64,000 bases of DNA from Microbispora amethystogenes (lineage in GTDB: Bacteria; Actinomycetota; Actinomycetes; Streptosporangiales; Streptosporangiaceae). The notes beneath the pieces are model-generated. The model saw nothing but the letters and a program-made list of their open reading frames with translations, was not told where the DNA came from and did not search any database. The translations under genes were made by a program, and so were the position numbers. The stretch is taken from assembly GCF_016863015.1 (NCBI RefSeq), contig NZ_BOOB01000028.1:22646-86645 (forward strand). Reading direction: 5' to 3'. This document shows, in pieces, positions 53,680 through 63,202 of this stretch. Numbering within the stretch: the stretch's first letter is position 1; each line of letters opens with the position of its first letter.

Positions 53680-55803
53680 TTAAGAGGTGACTCCCGCGTG
53701 GTCACCTGCCTGCGGCAGGCGCAGGGCGATCATGGCGATGTCGTCCTCTCCTGTCAGGGGCATCCCGGTGAGCAGTTCGTCGCAGAACCGGCCCAGGGGC
53801 GCACGGGCGAGCGGCTCGGCGCACCGCCGCAGCCGTTCGAGCCCGTCGCCGATGTCCTCTCCCCGCCGTTCGACGAGGCCGTCGGTGTAGAGCAGCAGGG
53901 TGCCGTGCGGCGGCAGCGGCTCCACGGCGCTGGCCCACGGCCTGCCGTGACGCAGGCCGAGGAGGGGGTTGCGCGCGTCCCGCAGGAAGCGGCTCCGCCC
54001 GTCGCCGGTCACCAGCAGCGGCGGCGGATGCCCGGCCACCGAGTAGGCCAGCCGCCATCCGTCCTCCTCGTCCCGCTCGACGCGGGTCAGGACGCAGGTC
54101 GCGGTGCTCTCCCCGTTCAGGGTCTCCAGGGCGTCGTTGAGCCGTCGCAGGACGTGCCCGGGAGACTCGTCGCGGTCGACGGCGAGCGCCCGCAACATGT
54201 TCCGCACCTGGCTCATGCACACGGCCGCGGCGAGGTCGTGCCCGGCCACGTCCCCGATCACAAGGTCGAGGACGCCGCCGGAAGGCGCGAACGCGTCGTA
54301 CCAGTCTCCGCCGATCTCCGCGGCGGTCGGGCTCGCCTGGTAGCGCGCGGCGATCTCCAGGCCGGGCACCCGCGGCGGCTCGACCAGCAGGCTGTGCTGC
54401 AGGGCCAGCGCCACCCTCTGGTTGCGCCGGAACCGCAGCGCCTTGCTGACGGCGTCGTGCGTGTGGTCGAGCATCTCCCGCATCAGCCGGACGTCGTCCG
54501 GCCCGATCGGGGGGCGGTCACCGCAGACGCCGGTCACGACCACCGTCGCCACCTCGCCCTCGACGACGACCGGCATGATGGCCAGGCTGTGCTCCCCGGC
54601 CTCCTTGATCCAGCTCATCACGTTGTCCGCGCAGGGGAACGGCGGCTGCCCGGGCGGGAAGGTCGCCTGCAGGGGCCGGCGCTGCCGCACCGCGCGGACG
54701 AACCCGCTGTCGGCGGGGTGATACTCCTTGCGCCGCGGCGGCAGGCTCGGCAGTCCCTCCCGTACGGCGGAGGCGACGCGTTCGGTGACGATCGACGCGG
54801 GCGGCGCGCCGATCGCCTCGGGCAGCAGGTAGACGTAGCACGAGTCGGCCAGTTCCGGCACGATCACGCCGGCGAACTCCTCGCACATCTCCTCCAGGTT
54901 GGAGATGTCGCTCGCCGCGGCGGCGGCGCGGTCCAGCAGCCGGCGCCGCCGGGCCTCCTGCCACTCCTGCTCGACGTCGGTGGAGGCGCCCACCCACTCC
55001 ACCACCTCGCCGTCCTCGTGCACGGGCACGGCCCGGAAGCGGACGTGACGGTAGCGGCCCTCGGGGGTGCGGACGCGGTAGATCTGCTCGTAGAGCGAGA
55101 CGGCCTGTTCGGTGGCCCTGTCCCAGGACTCCTCGGCGGCCGCGCGGTCCTCGGGGTGGATGGCACCGAACCAGCCGTCGCCGAGGCTCTCCTCCACGGT
55201 CTGTCCCGTCAGCCGCTGCCAGCCCTGGCTCATCTCCCTGACCTCGCCGCGCGGGCCGGCCACCCACACCAGGTGCGCGTCCGCCCACACCATGCTCTGG
55301 TAGCGGCGCTGGATGCGGCGCCACTCCTTCTCCATGACCCGGACGCGCCGGGCGGCGGCGAGATGCGCCGTGATCTCCTGGACCACCGCCAGCAGGCCGC
55401 TCTCCCCGGATGTGAGGGGAACCCTGGACAGGCTCAGCCGGAAGGAGCCCTCGCGGGACGCGCCGCCGGGACCCGTCACCGTGACGACGACCTCGTCGAG
55501 GCACGCCGCCTCTCCCGTCTCCAGGACGTGACCGAGCGCGTCGGGGGAGATCCGCCGGACGAGGTCGGGGAAGGCCTCCCGGACGGGCGTCCCGGCCGGC
55601 CACTCGCCGCCCGGCCGGTCACCACACGTCCACCCGTCGCCCGACCACCCACCGTCCGGCCGCTCGCCGAACATCGCGGCGAAGGCGGCGTTCGTGTAGA
55701 CGAGCCGATGGTCCTCGCCCACGGTCACCAGGACCCCGACCGGCGCCTGGTCGAACAGGTCGAGTGGAATGCGGCTGGTCTCTCGTTCGTGGCCGACGTG
55801 CAC
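53680..55803 (-). CDS. PAS-GAF-SpoIIE protein phosphatase (PP2C family)
   Basis: The 707-residue protein has two PAS domains (about 15-125 and 140-265), a GAF domain (about 285-450) and a C-terminal SpoIIE phosphatase (about 480-700, GGDWYDAF, GDVAGHD, LLLYTDGLVE, GEDDIAM). Such proteins dephosphorylate anti-sigma antagonists, linking signals to a sigma factor. No kinase or antagonist gene is adjacent. GTG 55803. Confidence 0.94.
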   Translation of the reverse strand: MHVGHERETSRIPLDLFDQAPVGVLVTVGEDHRLVYTNAAFAAMFGERPDGGWSGDGWTCGDRPGGEWPAGTPVREAFPDLVRRISPDALGHVLETGEAACLDEVVVTVTGPGGASREGSFRLSLSRVPLTSGESGLLAVVQEITAHLAAARRVRVMEKEWRRIQRRYQSMVWADAHLVWVAGPRGEVREMSQGWQRLTGQTVEESLGDGWFGAIHPEDRAAAEESWDRATEQAVSLYEQIYRVRTPEGRYRHVRFRAVPVHEDGEVVEWVGASTDVEQEWQEARRRRLLDRAAAAASDISNLEEMCEEFAGVIVPELADSCYVYLLPEAIGAPPASIVTERVASAVREGLPSLPPRRKEYHPADSGFVRAVRQRRPLQATFPPGQPPFPCADNVMSWIKEAGEHSLAIMPVVVEGEVATVVVTGVCGDRPPIGPDDVRLMREMLDHTHDAVSKALRFRRNQRVALALQHSLLVEPPRVPGLEIAARYQASPTAAEIGGDWYDAFAPSGGVLDLVIGDVAGHDLAAAVCMSQVRNMLRALAVDRDESPGHVLRRLNDALETLNGESTATCVLTRVERDEEDGWRLAYSVAGHPPPLLVTGDGRSRFLRDARNPLLGLRHGRPWASAVEPLPPHGTLLLYTDGLVERRGEDIGDGLERLRRCAEPLARAPLGRFCDELLTGMPLTGEDDIAMIALRLPQAGDHAGVTS

Positions 55804-55944
55804 TGACTTTCCCCCGGTCGCATCAGGCGCGTCCCGCCGGGGCCGACCGGCGCCCAGCGATTCGCTTACCTGATGGTTGCACAGGTTTGCGCAGGTCAGG
55901 CCCCAGTTTCCCCCTGTTTACCCCGCCATGACGGGCACAAGACG

Positions 55945-55974
55945 AACGGCGCCCGGGATTCCCCGGGCGCCGTT
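55945..55974. terminator. Strong hairpin between phosphatase and hup
   Basis: AACGGCGCCCGG (55945-55956) and CCGGGCGCCGTT (55963-55974) form a 12-bp perfect stem. Confidence 0.7.
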
Positions 55975-56030
55975 CACAGTGTCGAACCAGCGTGTGCCAA
56001 ACCTGCGTGGAACCTGCTGAAACCACGATG

Positions 56031-56062
56031 CCGGCGACGACCACAGGGCCGGCCGTCGCCGG
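56031..56062 (-). terminator. hup terminator
   Basis: CCGGCGACG (56031-56039) and CGTCGCCGG (56054-56062) form a 9-bp stem 15 bases after the hup stop. Confidence 0.6.
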
Positions 56063-56076
56063 ACCCCGCGGGCCGG

Positions 56077-56373
56077 CTACTTCTTCTTGGCGGCCTTGCC
56101 GCCCGCGTTGACCTGCTCCTTGAAGTCCGCGCCAGGGCGGAACCTTGGCGCCCAGCTCTCCTCCACCTTGATCGGGTCGCCTGTGGAGGGGTTGCGAGCC
56201 GTACGGGCGGGCTTGTGCACCATCTCGAAGGCGCCGAAGCCGGTGATCGAGACCTTGTCGCCGCTGGCGACGGCACCCTGGATGGCGTCGAGGACGGCGT
56301 TGACGGCCTCGGTGGCCGTCTTCTTGTCACCGACACGATCCGTGATCGCGTCGACGAGTTCCTTCTTGTTCAT
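56077..56373 (-). CDS. hup: HU-family DNA-binding protein
   Basis: The 98-residue protein begins MNKKELVDAITDRVGDKKTA, has the HU arm region RTARNPSTGDPIKV and a short lysine tail AAKKK. It bends and compacts DNA. Its place next to leuD is the usual one in actinobacteria. Preceded by GGAGGAACC. Confidence 0.97.
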   Translation of the reverse strand: MNKKELVDAITDRVGDKKTATEAVNAVLDAIQGAVASGDKVSITGFGAFEMVHKPARTARNPSTGDPIKVEESWAPRFRPGADFKEQVNAGGKAAKKK

Positions 56374-56424
56374 TTCGGTTCCTCCCCCTTACGCGCTTGA
56401 AATTAGGGGACGAGGTCGCGGGAC

Positions 56425-56685
56425 TCAATCACCGGGGGGCATGTTTCGCCTGCTCGGCGTGTCGGATGCGCCGTCCAGATAGGCGATGAAGACGTCCAGC
56501 CGGGCGGCCGCATGGGCTATGTCCCGCTTTGCCACGTCACAGATAGCAAGCAGCCGTCGCGCCAGGCGTGCCTGCTCCTCCTGTGGTAAGGCTAACGCCC
56601 TGACGCGGCGATGCGCATCACGCAGTCGCCGCGCCAGCAGCGCGTCTTCGGTCTGAGGCGCGTTCAGACGGTCGTCGGCAGCCAT
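56425..56685 (-). CDS. Small conserved helical protein
   Basis: The 86-residue protein ([20 protein letters not shown] ...) is an all-helical, arginine/alanine-rich protein with [15 protein letters not shown]. Its start overlaps the leuD end by 22 bases, and it lies between leuD and hup, where I recall similar small genes in related genomes. Function unknown. Confidence 0.75.
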   Translation of the reverse strand: MAADDRLNAPQTEDALLARRLRDAHRRVRALALPQEEQARLARRLLAICDVAKRDIAHAAARLDVFIAYLDGASDTPSRRNMPPGD

Positions 56686-57251
56686 GGCTGCCGTCCATTC
56701 TCGTACTCCTCGACGGCGTCCGCGTGACGCAGGGTCAGGCCGATGTCGTCGAGGCCCTCCAGCAGCCGCCAGCGGGTGTAGTCGTCGATCTCGAACGGCG
56801 CGACCAGGTCCCCCGCGCGCACCTGGCGTTCCACGAGGTCGACGGTGATCTCCGTCTTCGGGTCGGCCTCGACGGCGTCCTGCAGGCTCTTGACGACGTC
56901 CTCGGGCAGGACGACCGGCAGCAGGCCCATCTTGGTGGAGTTGTTGCGGAAGATGTCGCCGAACCGCGAGGCGATCACGGCGCGGAAGCCGTACTGCTGC
57001 AGGGCCCAGACGGCGTGCTCACGCGAGGAGCCGGTGCCGAAGTCGGGCCCGGAGACGAGGATCGACGCGCCCTCGTACGCCGGGTCGTTGAGCACAAACG
57101 ACGGGTCCTCCCGCCAGGCGGCGAACAGGCCCTTCTCGAAGCCCGTACGGCTGACCTGCTTGAGCCAGACGGCCGGGATGATCTGGTCGGTGTCCACGTT
57201 GCTGCGGCGCAGCGGCACGGCCCGGCCGGTGTGCGTGGTGAAGGCGTCCAT
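56664..57251 (-). CDS. leuD: 3-isopropylmalate dehydratase small subunit
   Basis: The 195-residue protein has [13 protein letters not shown] and [13 protein letters not shown], the LeuD signatures. With LeuC it isomerises isopropylmalate in leucine synthesis. It follows leuC by 28 bp. Confidence 0.97.
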   Translation of the reverse strand: MDAFTTHTGRAVPLRRSNVDTDQIIPAVWLKQVSRTGFEKGLFAAWREDPSFVLNDPAYEGASILVSGPDFGTGSSREHAVWALQQYGFRAVIASRFGDIFRNNSTKMGLLPVVLPEDVVKSLQDAVEADPKTEITVDLVERQVRAGDLVAPFEIDDYTRWRLLEGLDDIGLTLRHADAVEEYENGRQPWLPTTV

Positions 57252-57279
57252 GATGATCTTCTCCTGGGACGTGGACGGA

Positions 57280-58665
57280 CTAGAGGTCGGCGGGGGCGGT
57301 CAGCCGGCCGGTCACCGCGGTAGCGGCGGCCACCTGCGGCGACACGAGATGGGTGCGCCCGCCCTTGCCCTGGCGGCCCTCGAAGTTGCGGTTGGAGGTC
57401 GACGCGCTGCGCTCGCCCGGCTTCAGCGTGTCGGGGTTCATGCCGAGGCACATCGAACAGCCGGCCTCCCGCCACTCGGCGCCGGCCGCCGTGAAGACCT
57501 CGTGCAGGCCCTCCTCCTCGGCGGCCTTCTTGACCCCCATGGAGCCCGGGACGATCAGCGTGCGGGTGACGACCGAGCGCCCGCGCAGGATCTCGGCGGC
57601 GGCGCGCAGGTCCTCGATGCGGCCGTTGGTGCACGATCCGACGAAGACCGTGTCGACCTGGACGTCGCGCAGCGGCGTGCCGGCGGTGAGGCCCATGTAC
57701 TCCAGCGCCCGCTCGGCGGCGGCCCGCTCGACCGGGTCGGCGAACTGCTCGGGCGACGGCACGTCGGCGCCGAGCGGCGCGCCCTGCCCCGGGTTGGTGC
57801 CCCAGGTGACGAACGGCGTGAGGGCCGCGGCGTCGATCTCCACGACCTTGTCGAACACGGCGTCGTCGTCGGTGCGCAGCGTCTTCCAGTACTCGACCGC
57901 CTGGTCCCAGGCCTCGCCGGAAGGCGCGTGCGGACGGCCGCGCAGGTACTCGAACGTGGTCTCGTCGGGGGCGATCAGGCCCGCCCGCGCGCCGGCCTCG
58001 ATCGACATGTTGCAGACGGTCATGCGGCCCTCCATGGAGAGGTTGCGCACGGCCTCGCCGCGGTACTCGACGATGTGACCCTGCCCGCCGCCGGTGCCGA
58101 TCTTGGCGATGATCGCGAGGATCAGGTCCTTGGCGGTCACGCCGACCGGAAGCTCGCCCTTGACCTCGATCGCCATCGTCTTGGGCCGGTAGGCGGGCAG
58201 CGTCTGGGTGGCCAGCACGTGCTCGACCTCGGAGGTGCCGATGCCGAAGGCGATGGCGCCGAACGCGCCGTGGGTCGAGGTGTGCGAGTCGCCGCAGACG
58301 ATGGTCATGCCGGGCTGGGTCAGCCCGAACTGCGGGCCGATGATGTGCACCACGCCCTGGCCGGCGTCGCCCATCGGGTGCAGGCGGACGCCGAACTCGG
58401 CGGCGTTCTTGCGCAGCGTCTCGACCTGCGCGCGCGACACCGGGTCGGCGATCGGCCCGAGCACGGTCGGGACGTTGTGGTCCTCGGTGGCGATCGTGAG
58501 CTCGGGGCGGCGCACGGGGCGGCCGGCCATGCGCAGGCCGTCGAACGCCTGCGGGCTGGTCACCTCGTGGATGAGGTGCAGGTCGATGTAGAGCAGGTCG
58601 GGCTCGCCCTCGGCCCGGCGTACGACGTGCTGCTCCCAGACTTTCTCAGCCAGTGTTCGACCCAT
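57280..58665 (-). CDS. leuC: 3-isopropylmalate dehydratase large subunit
   Basis: The 461-residue protein has the aconitase-type iron-sulfur ligands in VGSCTNGR and [11 protein letters not shown], and [13 protein letters not shown]. It is full length. GAGGAGG precedes ATG 58665. Divergent from the NdgR-like regulator, which is known to activate leuCD in Streptomyces. Confidence 0.97.
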   Translation of the reverse strand: MGRTLAEKVWEQHVVRRAEGEPDLLYIDLHLIHEVTSPQAFDGLRMAGRPVRRPELTIATEDHNVPTVLGPIADPVSRAQVETLRKNAAEFGVRLHPMGDAGQGVVHIIGPQFGLTQPGMTIVCGDSHTSTHGAFGAIAFGIGTSEVEHVLATQTLPAYRPKTMAIEVKGELPVGVTAKDLILAIIAKIGTGGGQGHIVEYRGEAVRNLSMEGRMTVCNMSIEAGARAGLIAPDETTFEYLRGRPHAPSGEAWDQAVEYWKTLRTDDDAVFDKVVEIDAAALTPFVTWGTNPGQGAPLGADVPSPEQFADPVERAAAERALEYMGLTAGTPLRDVQVDTVFVGSCTNGRIEDLRAAAEILRGRSVVTRTLIVPGSMGVKKAAEEEGLHEVFTAAGAEWREAGCSMCLGMNPDTLKPGERSASTSNRNFEGRQGKGGRTHLVSPQVAAATAVTGRLTAPADL

Positions 58666-58703
58666 GGTTGACGCCTCCTCGCGTTCATACCCCCGGTCAT
58701 GTC

Positions 58704-58815
58704 TCTCATGATGAGACGGATATATCGGGATATGGACAGTCTATCTAGTTATCCCCACCATTGCGTTTGCATCTCGTATGGCGAGACGGCAGTATCGGGG
58801 TATGGACAACTCTAG
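58704..58815. promoter_or_regulatory. Duplicated operator/start region between leuC and ndgR
   Basis: TCTCATGATGAGA (58704-58716) is a perfect 13-bp palindrome, and TCTCG-TATGG-CGAGA (58772-58786) is a related one. Each is followed by GAGACGG..TATCGGG.TATGGACA, with the copies 70 bp apart (58713-58738 and 58783-58808). The second copy contains the ndgR start ATG 58802; the first copy gives an ATG at 58732 that opens a 27-codon frame ending at 58815, overlapping the regulator's start out of frame. Confidence 0.6.
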
Positions 58816-59518
58816 CGGGGTCGGAGTACTCGACAAGGCGGTTCTCGTGCTCAACGCCCTGGAGGCGGGCCCCGCTTCCCTGGCACAGCTCGTCCAGGCG
58901 ACCGGCCTGGCCAGGCCCACGGCCCACCGGCTGGCCGTCGCCCTGGAGCACCACCGCATCGTCTCCCGCGACACGCAGGGCCGCTTCATCCTCGGCCCCC
59001 GGCTCTCGGAGCTGTCCACCGCCGCGGGCGAGGACCGCCTGCTCGCCGTCGCCGGGCCGGTGCTCATCCAGCTCCGCGACCTCACCGGCGAGAGCGCCCA
59101 ACTCTACCGCCGCCAGGGCGACGAGCGGGTCTGCGTGGCCGCCGCCGAGCGCGCGAGCGGCCTGCGCGACACCGTGCCCGTCGGCTCCGCGCTGCCCATG
59201 ACCGCCGGGTCCGCCGCGCAGATCCTGCTCGCCTGGGAGGAGCCCGACCGGCTGCACCGCGGCCTGCGCGGCGCCAAGTTCACCGCCGCCACGCTCGCGA
59301 GCGTACGGAGGAGGGGCTGGGCGCACAGCGTCGGCGAGCGCGAGCAGGGCGTCGCGAGCGTGTCGGCGCCCATCCGCGGCGCGGGCGGCAAGGTGATCGC
59401 GGCGGTCTCCGTGTCCGGGCCCATCGAGCGGCTGACCCGCACGCCCGGCCGCATGCACGCCGCGCCGGTCGTCACCGCGGCCGAGCGGATCACCGAGGCC
59501 ATGCGCCGGGCGAACTGA
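58802..59518 (+). CDS. ndgR: IclR-family regulator, NdgR-like
   Basis: The 238-residue protein has a winged helix-turn-helix (about 12-60, SLAQLVQATGLARPTAHRLAVAL) and an IclR effector domain (about 80-238). Sequence and place divergent from leuCD match NdgR of Streptomyces, a regulator of amino acid metabolism. ATG 58802 was chosen over 58778, which lies within the operator repeat. It may repress itself. Confidence 0.92.
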   Translation: MDNSSGVGVLDKAVLVLNALEAGPASLAQLVQATGLARPTAHRLAVALEHHRIVSRDTQGRFILGPRLSELSTAAGEDRLLAVAGPVLIQLRDLTGESAQLYRRQGDERVCVAAAERASGLRDTVPVGSALPMTAGSAAQILLAWEEPDRLHRGLRGAKFTAATLASVRRRGWAHSVGEREQGVASVSAPIRGAGGKVIAAVSVSGPIERLTRTPGRMHAAPVVTAAERITEAMRRAN

Positions 59519-59602
59519 CGCACGGACCGGCCGTGCAACTGAGCGTGCGAACTGATGCGAACTGATTGGAGAGCGGCGTCCCGATAGCCCTAGGCTGGCG
59601 GG

Positions 59603-61306
59603 GTGACAGATCGCATCGAGGCAGCCGCCGCTGAACTGCGCCCCCTGCTCCAAGAATTCATCCTCTGGACGCCGGGCAACGCGCCGGGCAGCGACCCCGA
59701 TCTCGTGGGCCCCGTGGCACTGTGGCATCGCCTGATCGCCCGTACGGACGTCGGGCTGTGGAAGCGCGGCGATCTGCGCACGATCCTCCTCGAACGCATG
59801 CCCCAGGTCGTGGAGGACCCCGACACCGCGGCCGACGGGATGATCCCGGCCGTCCGGGCGTACCTGACCTTCCTGTCCTCCACCGGACGGCTCACGCCCG
59901 GCTCGGCCTCCCTGGAGACCCTGCTGGCCGAGCTGGACGAGGTCGAGGACGACTTCGTGGAGGCGATGGAGGACGTCATCGCCGAGCGCGACTGGGACGA
60001 GGAGGAGGACGAGCTCGACGAGGAGGGGTCCGACGAGGGCCTCGGCGACTTCGAGCCGTTCGCCGACGAGATCGCGGCGCTGCCGACGATCCGGCTGCGC
60101 CCCGACGTCGAGCTGGCCGAGGCGGCGCGCGGGGTCCCGCTCATCGCCCAGGCCCGCGACCTGGCGCTGTGGGTCGGCACCGGGCGCAAGGTGGGCGAGG
60201 AGACCCTGCTCGGCGAGGCCGAGGTGGACGAGGCGGTGCGCACGCTCGGCCTGTCCGACCCGCGCAACATCTGGAACCTGTGGAACCTCGCCATCGACCT
60301 GGAGTTCCTCGCCCCCGACGGCGACGACACCGTCAGCGTCGACTCCGACACCGAGGGCTGGCCCTACGAGGACGACGACGACGTCCTCGACGTCTGGATG
60401 CTCGGCCTGCACTCGGTCGACTACGGCGACCCCGAGCTGGACGACGACGACCTCACACTGGCCCTGTCCGGCCTGACCCGCGCGCTGCTCGTCCGCCTGC
60501 TGCTGGCGGGGGGCGGCCGGCGGGTGCCCGAGCTGCGTGAGGAGCTGGCCGAGGCGGCGGCCGAGTACGACGACCTCGGCGCTGACGCCTGGGCCGCCGC
60601 GGGCGACCCGCTCGCCTCCGTGCTCGCCTGGCTGACCGGGTACGGCATGGTGACCGTCGAGAACGACACCGTGACCCTGACGCCGCTCGGCGCCGAGGGT
60701 CTCGTCCACCTGCTGGACGACGAGGACATCGAGGTCGACGCCCGGCCCGCGATCGACGCGATGACCGCCCTCGACCTGCTGTCGTTCAGCGCGGACATGT
60801 CCGAGGAGGAGGCCGACGAGGAGTTCGCCGCCTGGCTCGCCCTGCGCGACCCGGCGCGGGCCGCCGCCGAGCTGCTGGGCGCCGCCGCCGAGGAGGAGGC
60901 GGACGCCCTCGTCCGGGTGCAGGCGGCCAGCCTGGTGGGCGCACTGGGCGAGGCGGCCATACCGGCCTGGCAGGAGGCGCTGAAGGAGCCGTCCCTGCGG
61001 CCGTACGCCGCGACGCACCTGACCCAGATGGACGTCGAGGACGCCCCCGAGCCCACCCAGGCGGACACCCACTGGCTGATCCTGGACATGTGGACGATCT
61101 CCGCGGGCCTCGGCCGGCCGGAGTTCGTGTCGAGCCTGCACGACATCGGCCCGGCGCCGACGCTCATCGGGCTGCTCGACGTGATCTGGAAGGTCCGGCA
61201 CCCGCACCTCGAAGAGCTGCTGGAGCTCATCGACGAGGCCCACCCGGACAAGCAGGTGGGGAAGGCCGCCAAGCGGGCCCTGTTCAAGGCGCGCTCGGGG
61301 CGGTGA
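59603..61306 (+). CDS. Acidic conserved protein of unknown function
   Basis: The 567-residue protein has a helical N-terminus, an acidic stretch (about 115-150, with EEEDELDEEGSDEG), and a C-terminal HEAT-like helical region (about 400-560). I recognise similar long acidic proteins in actinobacteria but no function. TAGGCT (59591-59596) six bases before GTG 59603 suggests a leaderless mRNA. It overlaps the convergent oxidoreductase by 23 bases. Confidence 0.85.
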   Translation: MTDRIEAAAAELRPLLQEFILWTPGNAPGSDPDLVGPVALWHRLIARTDVGLWKRGDLRTILLERMPQVVEDPDTAADGMIPAVRAYLTFLSSTGRLTPGSASLETLLAELDEVEDDFVEAMEDVIAERDWDEEEDELDEEGSDEGLGDFEPFADEIAALPTIRLRPDVELAEAARGVPLIAQARDLALWVGTGRKVGEETLLGEAEVDEAVRTLGLSDPRNIWNLWNLAIDLEFLAPDGDDTVSVDSDTEGWPYEDDDDVLDVWMLGLHSVDYGDPELDDDDLTLALSGLTRALLVRLLLAGGGRRVPELREELAEAAAEYDDLGADAWAAAGDPLASVLAWLTGYGMVTVENDTVTLTPLGAEGLVHLLDDEDIEVDARPAIDAMTALDLLSFSADMSEEEADEEFAAWLALRDPARAAAELLGAAAEEEADALVRVQAASLVGALGEAAIPAWQEALKEPSLRPYAATHLTQMDVEDAPEPTQADTHWLILDMWTISAGLGRPEFVSSLHDIGPAPTLIGLLDVIWKVRHPHLEELLELIDEAHPDKQVGKAAKRALFKARSGR

Positions 61307-62291
61307 CCCGCCTCGTCCCGTCGTGGGCGAGCCCGGCCTCTGGCTGGGCCTGACGGAGCGGCGCGATCAGATCGGCGACCCGGTCGAGCTGGTCGCGCTG
61401 GCCGTGCAGGCTCAGGGCGCCCAGGCGGACGACCAGGTGCCGCGCCCCGGCGGCCACGTAGCGGCGCAGGCCCGCGAGCACCTGGTCGGCGGTGCCGGTG
61501 ACGACCGCCTGGATCCGCTCCAGCTCCTCCAGCGGCATGCCGTACGCCGCCCGCGCGTACGCGTCGAGAGCCCGGCGACCGGCCTCCGGCCCGTCCTCGT
61601 CGATCCACACGGACACGAACAGGGCCGGGGTGACGCCCCCGGGCCGCCGTCCCGCCCCGCCCGCCGCGTTCCGTACGGCCGCGAGCCCGGCGGCGTAGTC
61701 GGCCGGGTCGGGCGGATAGGGCAGCCACCCGTCGTAGTGCCGCCCCGCGCGGTCGAGCGCGGCCGGCGTGGCGCCGCCGAGCCAGATCGGCGGCCCACCG
61801 GGGCGGAACGGCCGGGTGGCGGGCGGGATGTCGTCGAACCGGAGGATCTCGCCGTGGAAGGAGGTCTCGCCCTTCCACAGCGCGCGCCACAGCGCCACGG
61901 TCTCGTCGAGCCGCGTGAAGCGGCGCTCCCACGGCACCTCCGACAGGGTGTAGAACGGCCGCCCGAACCGGCCGGGAAACCCCGCGCCGACCGCGACCGT
62001 CAGCCGGCCCCCGCTGAGCAGGTCGATCGACGCGAGGGCCTGGGCGGCCTGGATCGGCCGCCGCAGGAAGGGCAGCAGCGCGCCCGTCCCCAGGGTCACG
62101 TTCGCGGTCGCCGGGGCGAGCGCCGCCAGCATGGTCAGCGCCTCGACGCGCGGGCTGATCAGGGAGTCGTTGACGAAGAGCGAGGAGAACCCCGCCCGTT
62201 CCGCCTGGCGGCCGAAGGCGACCAGCTCTCGGGGATCGCCGTCCGCGCCCCACTGGGCGGTTCCGGTCGGAAGCAGCACACCGATGTCCAT
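61284..62291 (-). CDS. LLM-class flavin-dependent oxidoreductase
   Basis: The 335-residue protein (MDIGVLLPTGTAQWGADG) has the luciferase-like TIM barrel pattern, SIDLLSGGRLTVAVGAGF and PIWLGGATPAAL. It uses FMN or F420, fitting cofC elsewhere in the window. ATG 62291. Divergent from an MmyB-type regulator 88 bp away, which may control it. Confidence 0.88.
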   Translation of the reverse strand: MDIGVLLPTGTAQWGADGDPRELVAFGRQAERAGFSSLFVNDSLISPRVEALTMLAALAPATANVTLGTGALLPFLRRPIQAAQALASIDLLSGGRLTVAVGAGFPGRFGRPFYTLSEVPWERRFTRLDETVALWRALWKGETSFHGEILRFDDIPPATRPFRPGGPPIWLGGATPAALDRAGRHYDGWLPYPPDPADYAAGLAAVRNAAGGAGRRPGGVTPALFVSVWIDEDGPEAGRRALDAYARAAYGMPLEELERIQAVVTGTADQVLAGLRRYVAAGARHLVVRLGALSLHGQRDQLDRVADLIAPLRQAQPEAGLAHDGTRRVTAPSAP

Positions 62292-62379
62292 GCCGGCGAT
62301 GCTCGCGACCCGCGCGGACCGGCGGCAATTCCCCGCAGGGAATGGCCGGGACGCCGCGGATGCCGCTAGAAGGGTCGTC

Positions 62380-63171
62380 GTGGACTTCCCCCGCGCCCTC
62401 CGCGACCGCCGGACCCTCCGTCGCCTCAGCCAGCTGGAGCTGGCGCTGCGGGCGGGCACCACCCAGCGCCACCTCAGCTTCATCGAGTCCGGCAGGTCCG
62501 TGCCCGGCCGGAACATGGTCGTACGGCTCGCCGAAGGGCTCGAACTGCCGCTGCGCGAGCGCAACGAACTGCTCGTGGCGGCCGGGTACGCCCCCGCCTA
62601 TCCGGAAAGCTCCCTCGACGACCCGGCGCTCGCCCCGGTGCGCACGGCGATCGGCCACATCCTGCGCGGCCACCTGCCCTACCCCGCGCTGGTCGTGGAC
62701 CGCGACGGCGGCCTGGTCGCCGCGAACGAGGCGTTCGGCCTGATCACCGAGGACGCGGATCCGGACCTGCTCGGCGCCGGGGCGAACGTGTACCGCCTCG
62801 CGCTGCATCCGCGCGGCCTGGCGCCCCGCATCGGAAACCTCGCCGAGTGGGCCCGGCACATCCTGACGCGCCTCGGCCACCTGCCGGAGCTGCGCGACGA
62901 GCTGGCGCGGCACGTGCCCGCCCTGGAGCCGTCCGCCGGGCAGCTCGGCTTCGCGGTGCCGCTCCACCTGCGCACCTCGCTCGGCGAGCTGCGTCTCCTG
63001 ACGACCGTGACGACCTTCGCCACCGCCGTCGACGTCACGCTCGCCGAGCTGAAACTGGAGGCGTTCCTGCCGGCGGACGCCACGACGGCCGGGATCCTCC
63101 GGGCGTTCGCCGGCGGAACGAGCGAAACGGACCCCGGCACGGCGCCGGGCCGGGCTCTCGGGGTCGTGTAA
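62380..63171 (+). CDS. XRE-family regulator with MmyB-like ligand-binding domain
   Basis: The 263-residue protein has an N-terminal helix-turn-helix (about 5-65, LSQLELALRAGTTQRHLSFIESGRS) and a MmyB-like domain (about 95-250, PYPALVVDRDGGLVAANEAF). GTG 62380 follows AGAAGGG. It is divergent from the flavin oxidoreductase, a common pairing with oxidoreductases in actinomycetes. Confidence 0.9.
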   Translation: MDFPRALRDRRTLRRLSQLELALRAGTTQRHLSFIESGRSVPGRNMVVRLAEGLELPLRERNELLVAAGYAPAYPESSLDDPALAPVRTAIGHILRGHLPYPALVVDRDGGLVAANEAFGLITEDADPDLLGAGANVYRLALHPRGLAPRIGNLAEWARHILTRLGHLPELRDELARHVPALEPSAGQLGFAVPLHLRTSLGELRLLTTVTTFATAVDVTLAELKLEAFLPADATTAGILRAFAGGTSETDPGTAPGRALGVV

Positions 63172-63202
63172 CCGGCGGGTGGCCGGTCTTAGTCTGGTTC
63201 TC

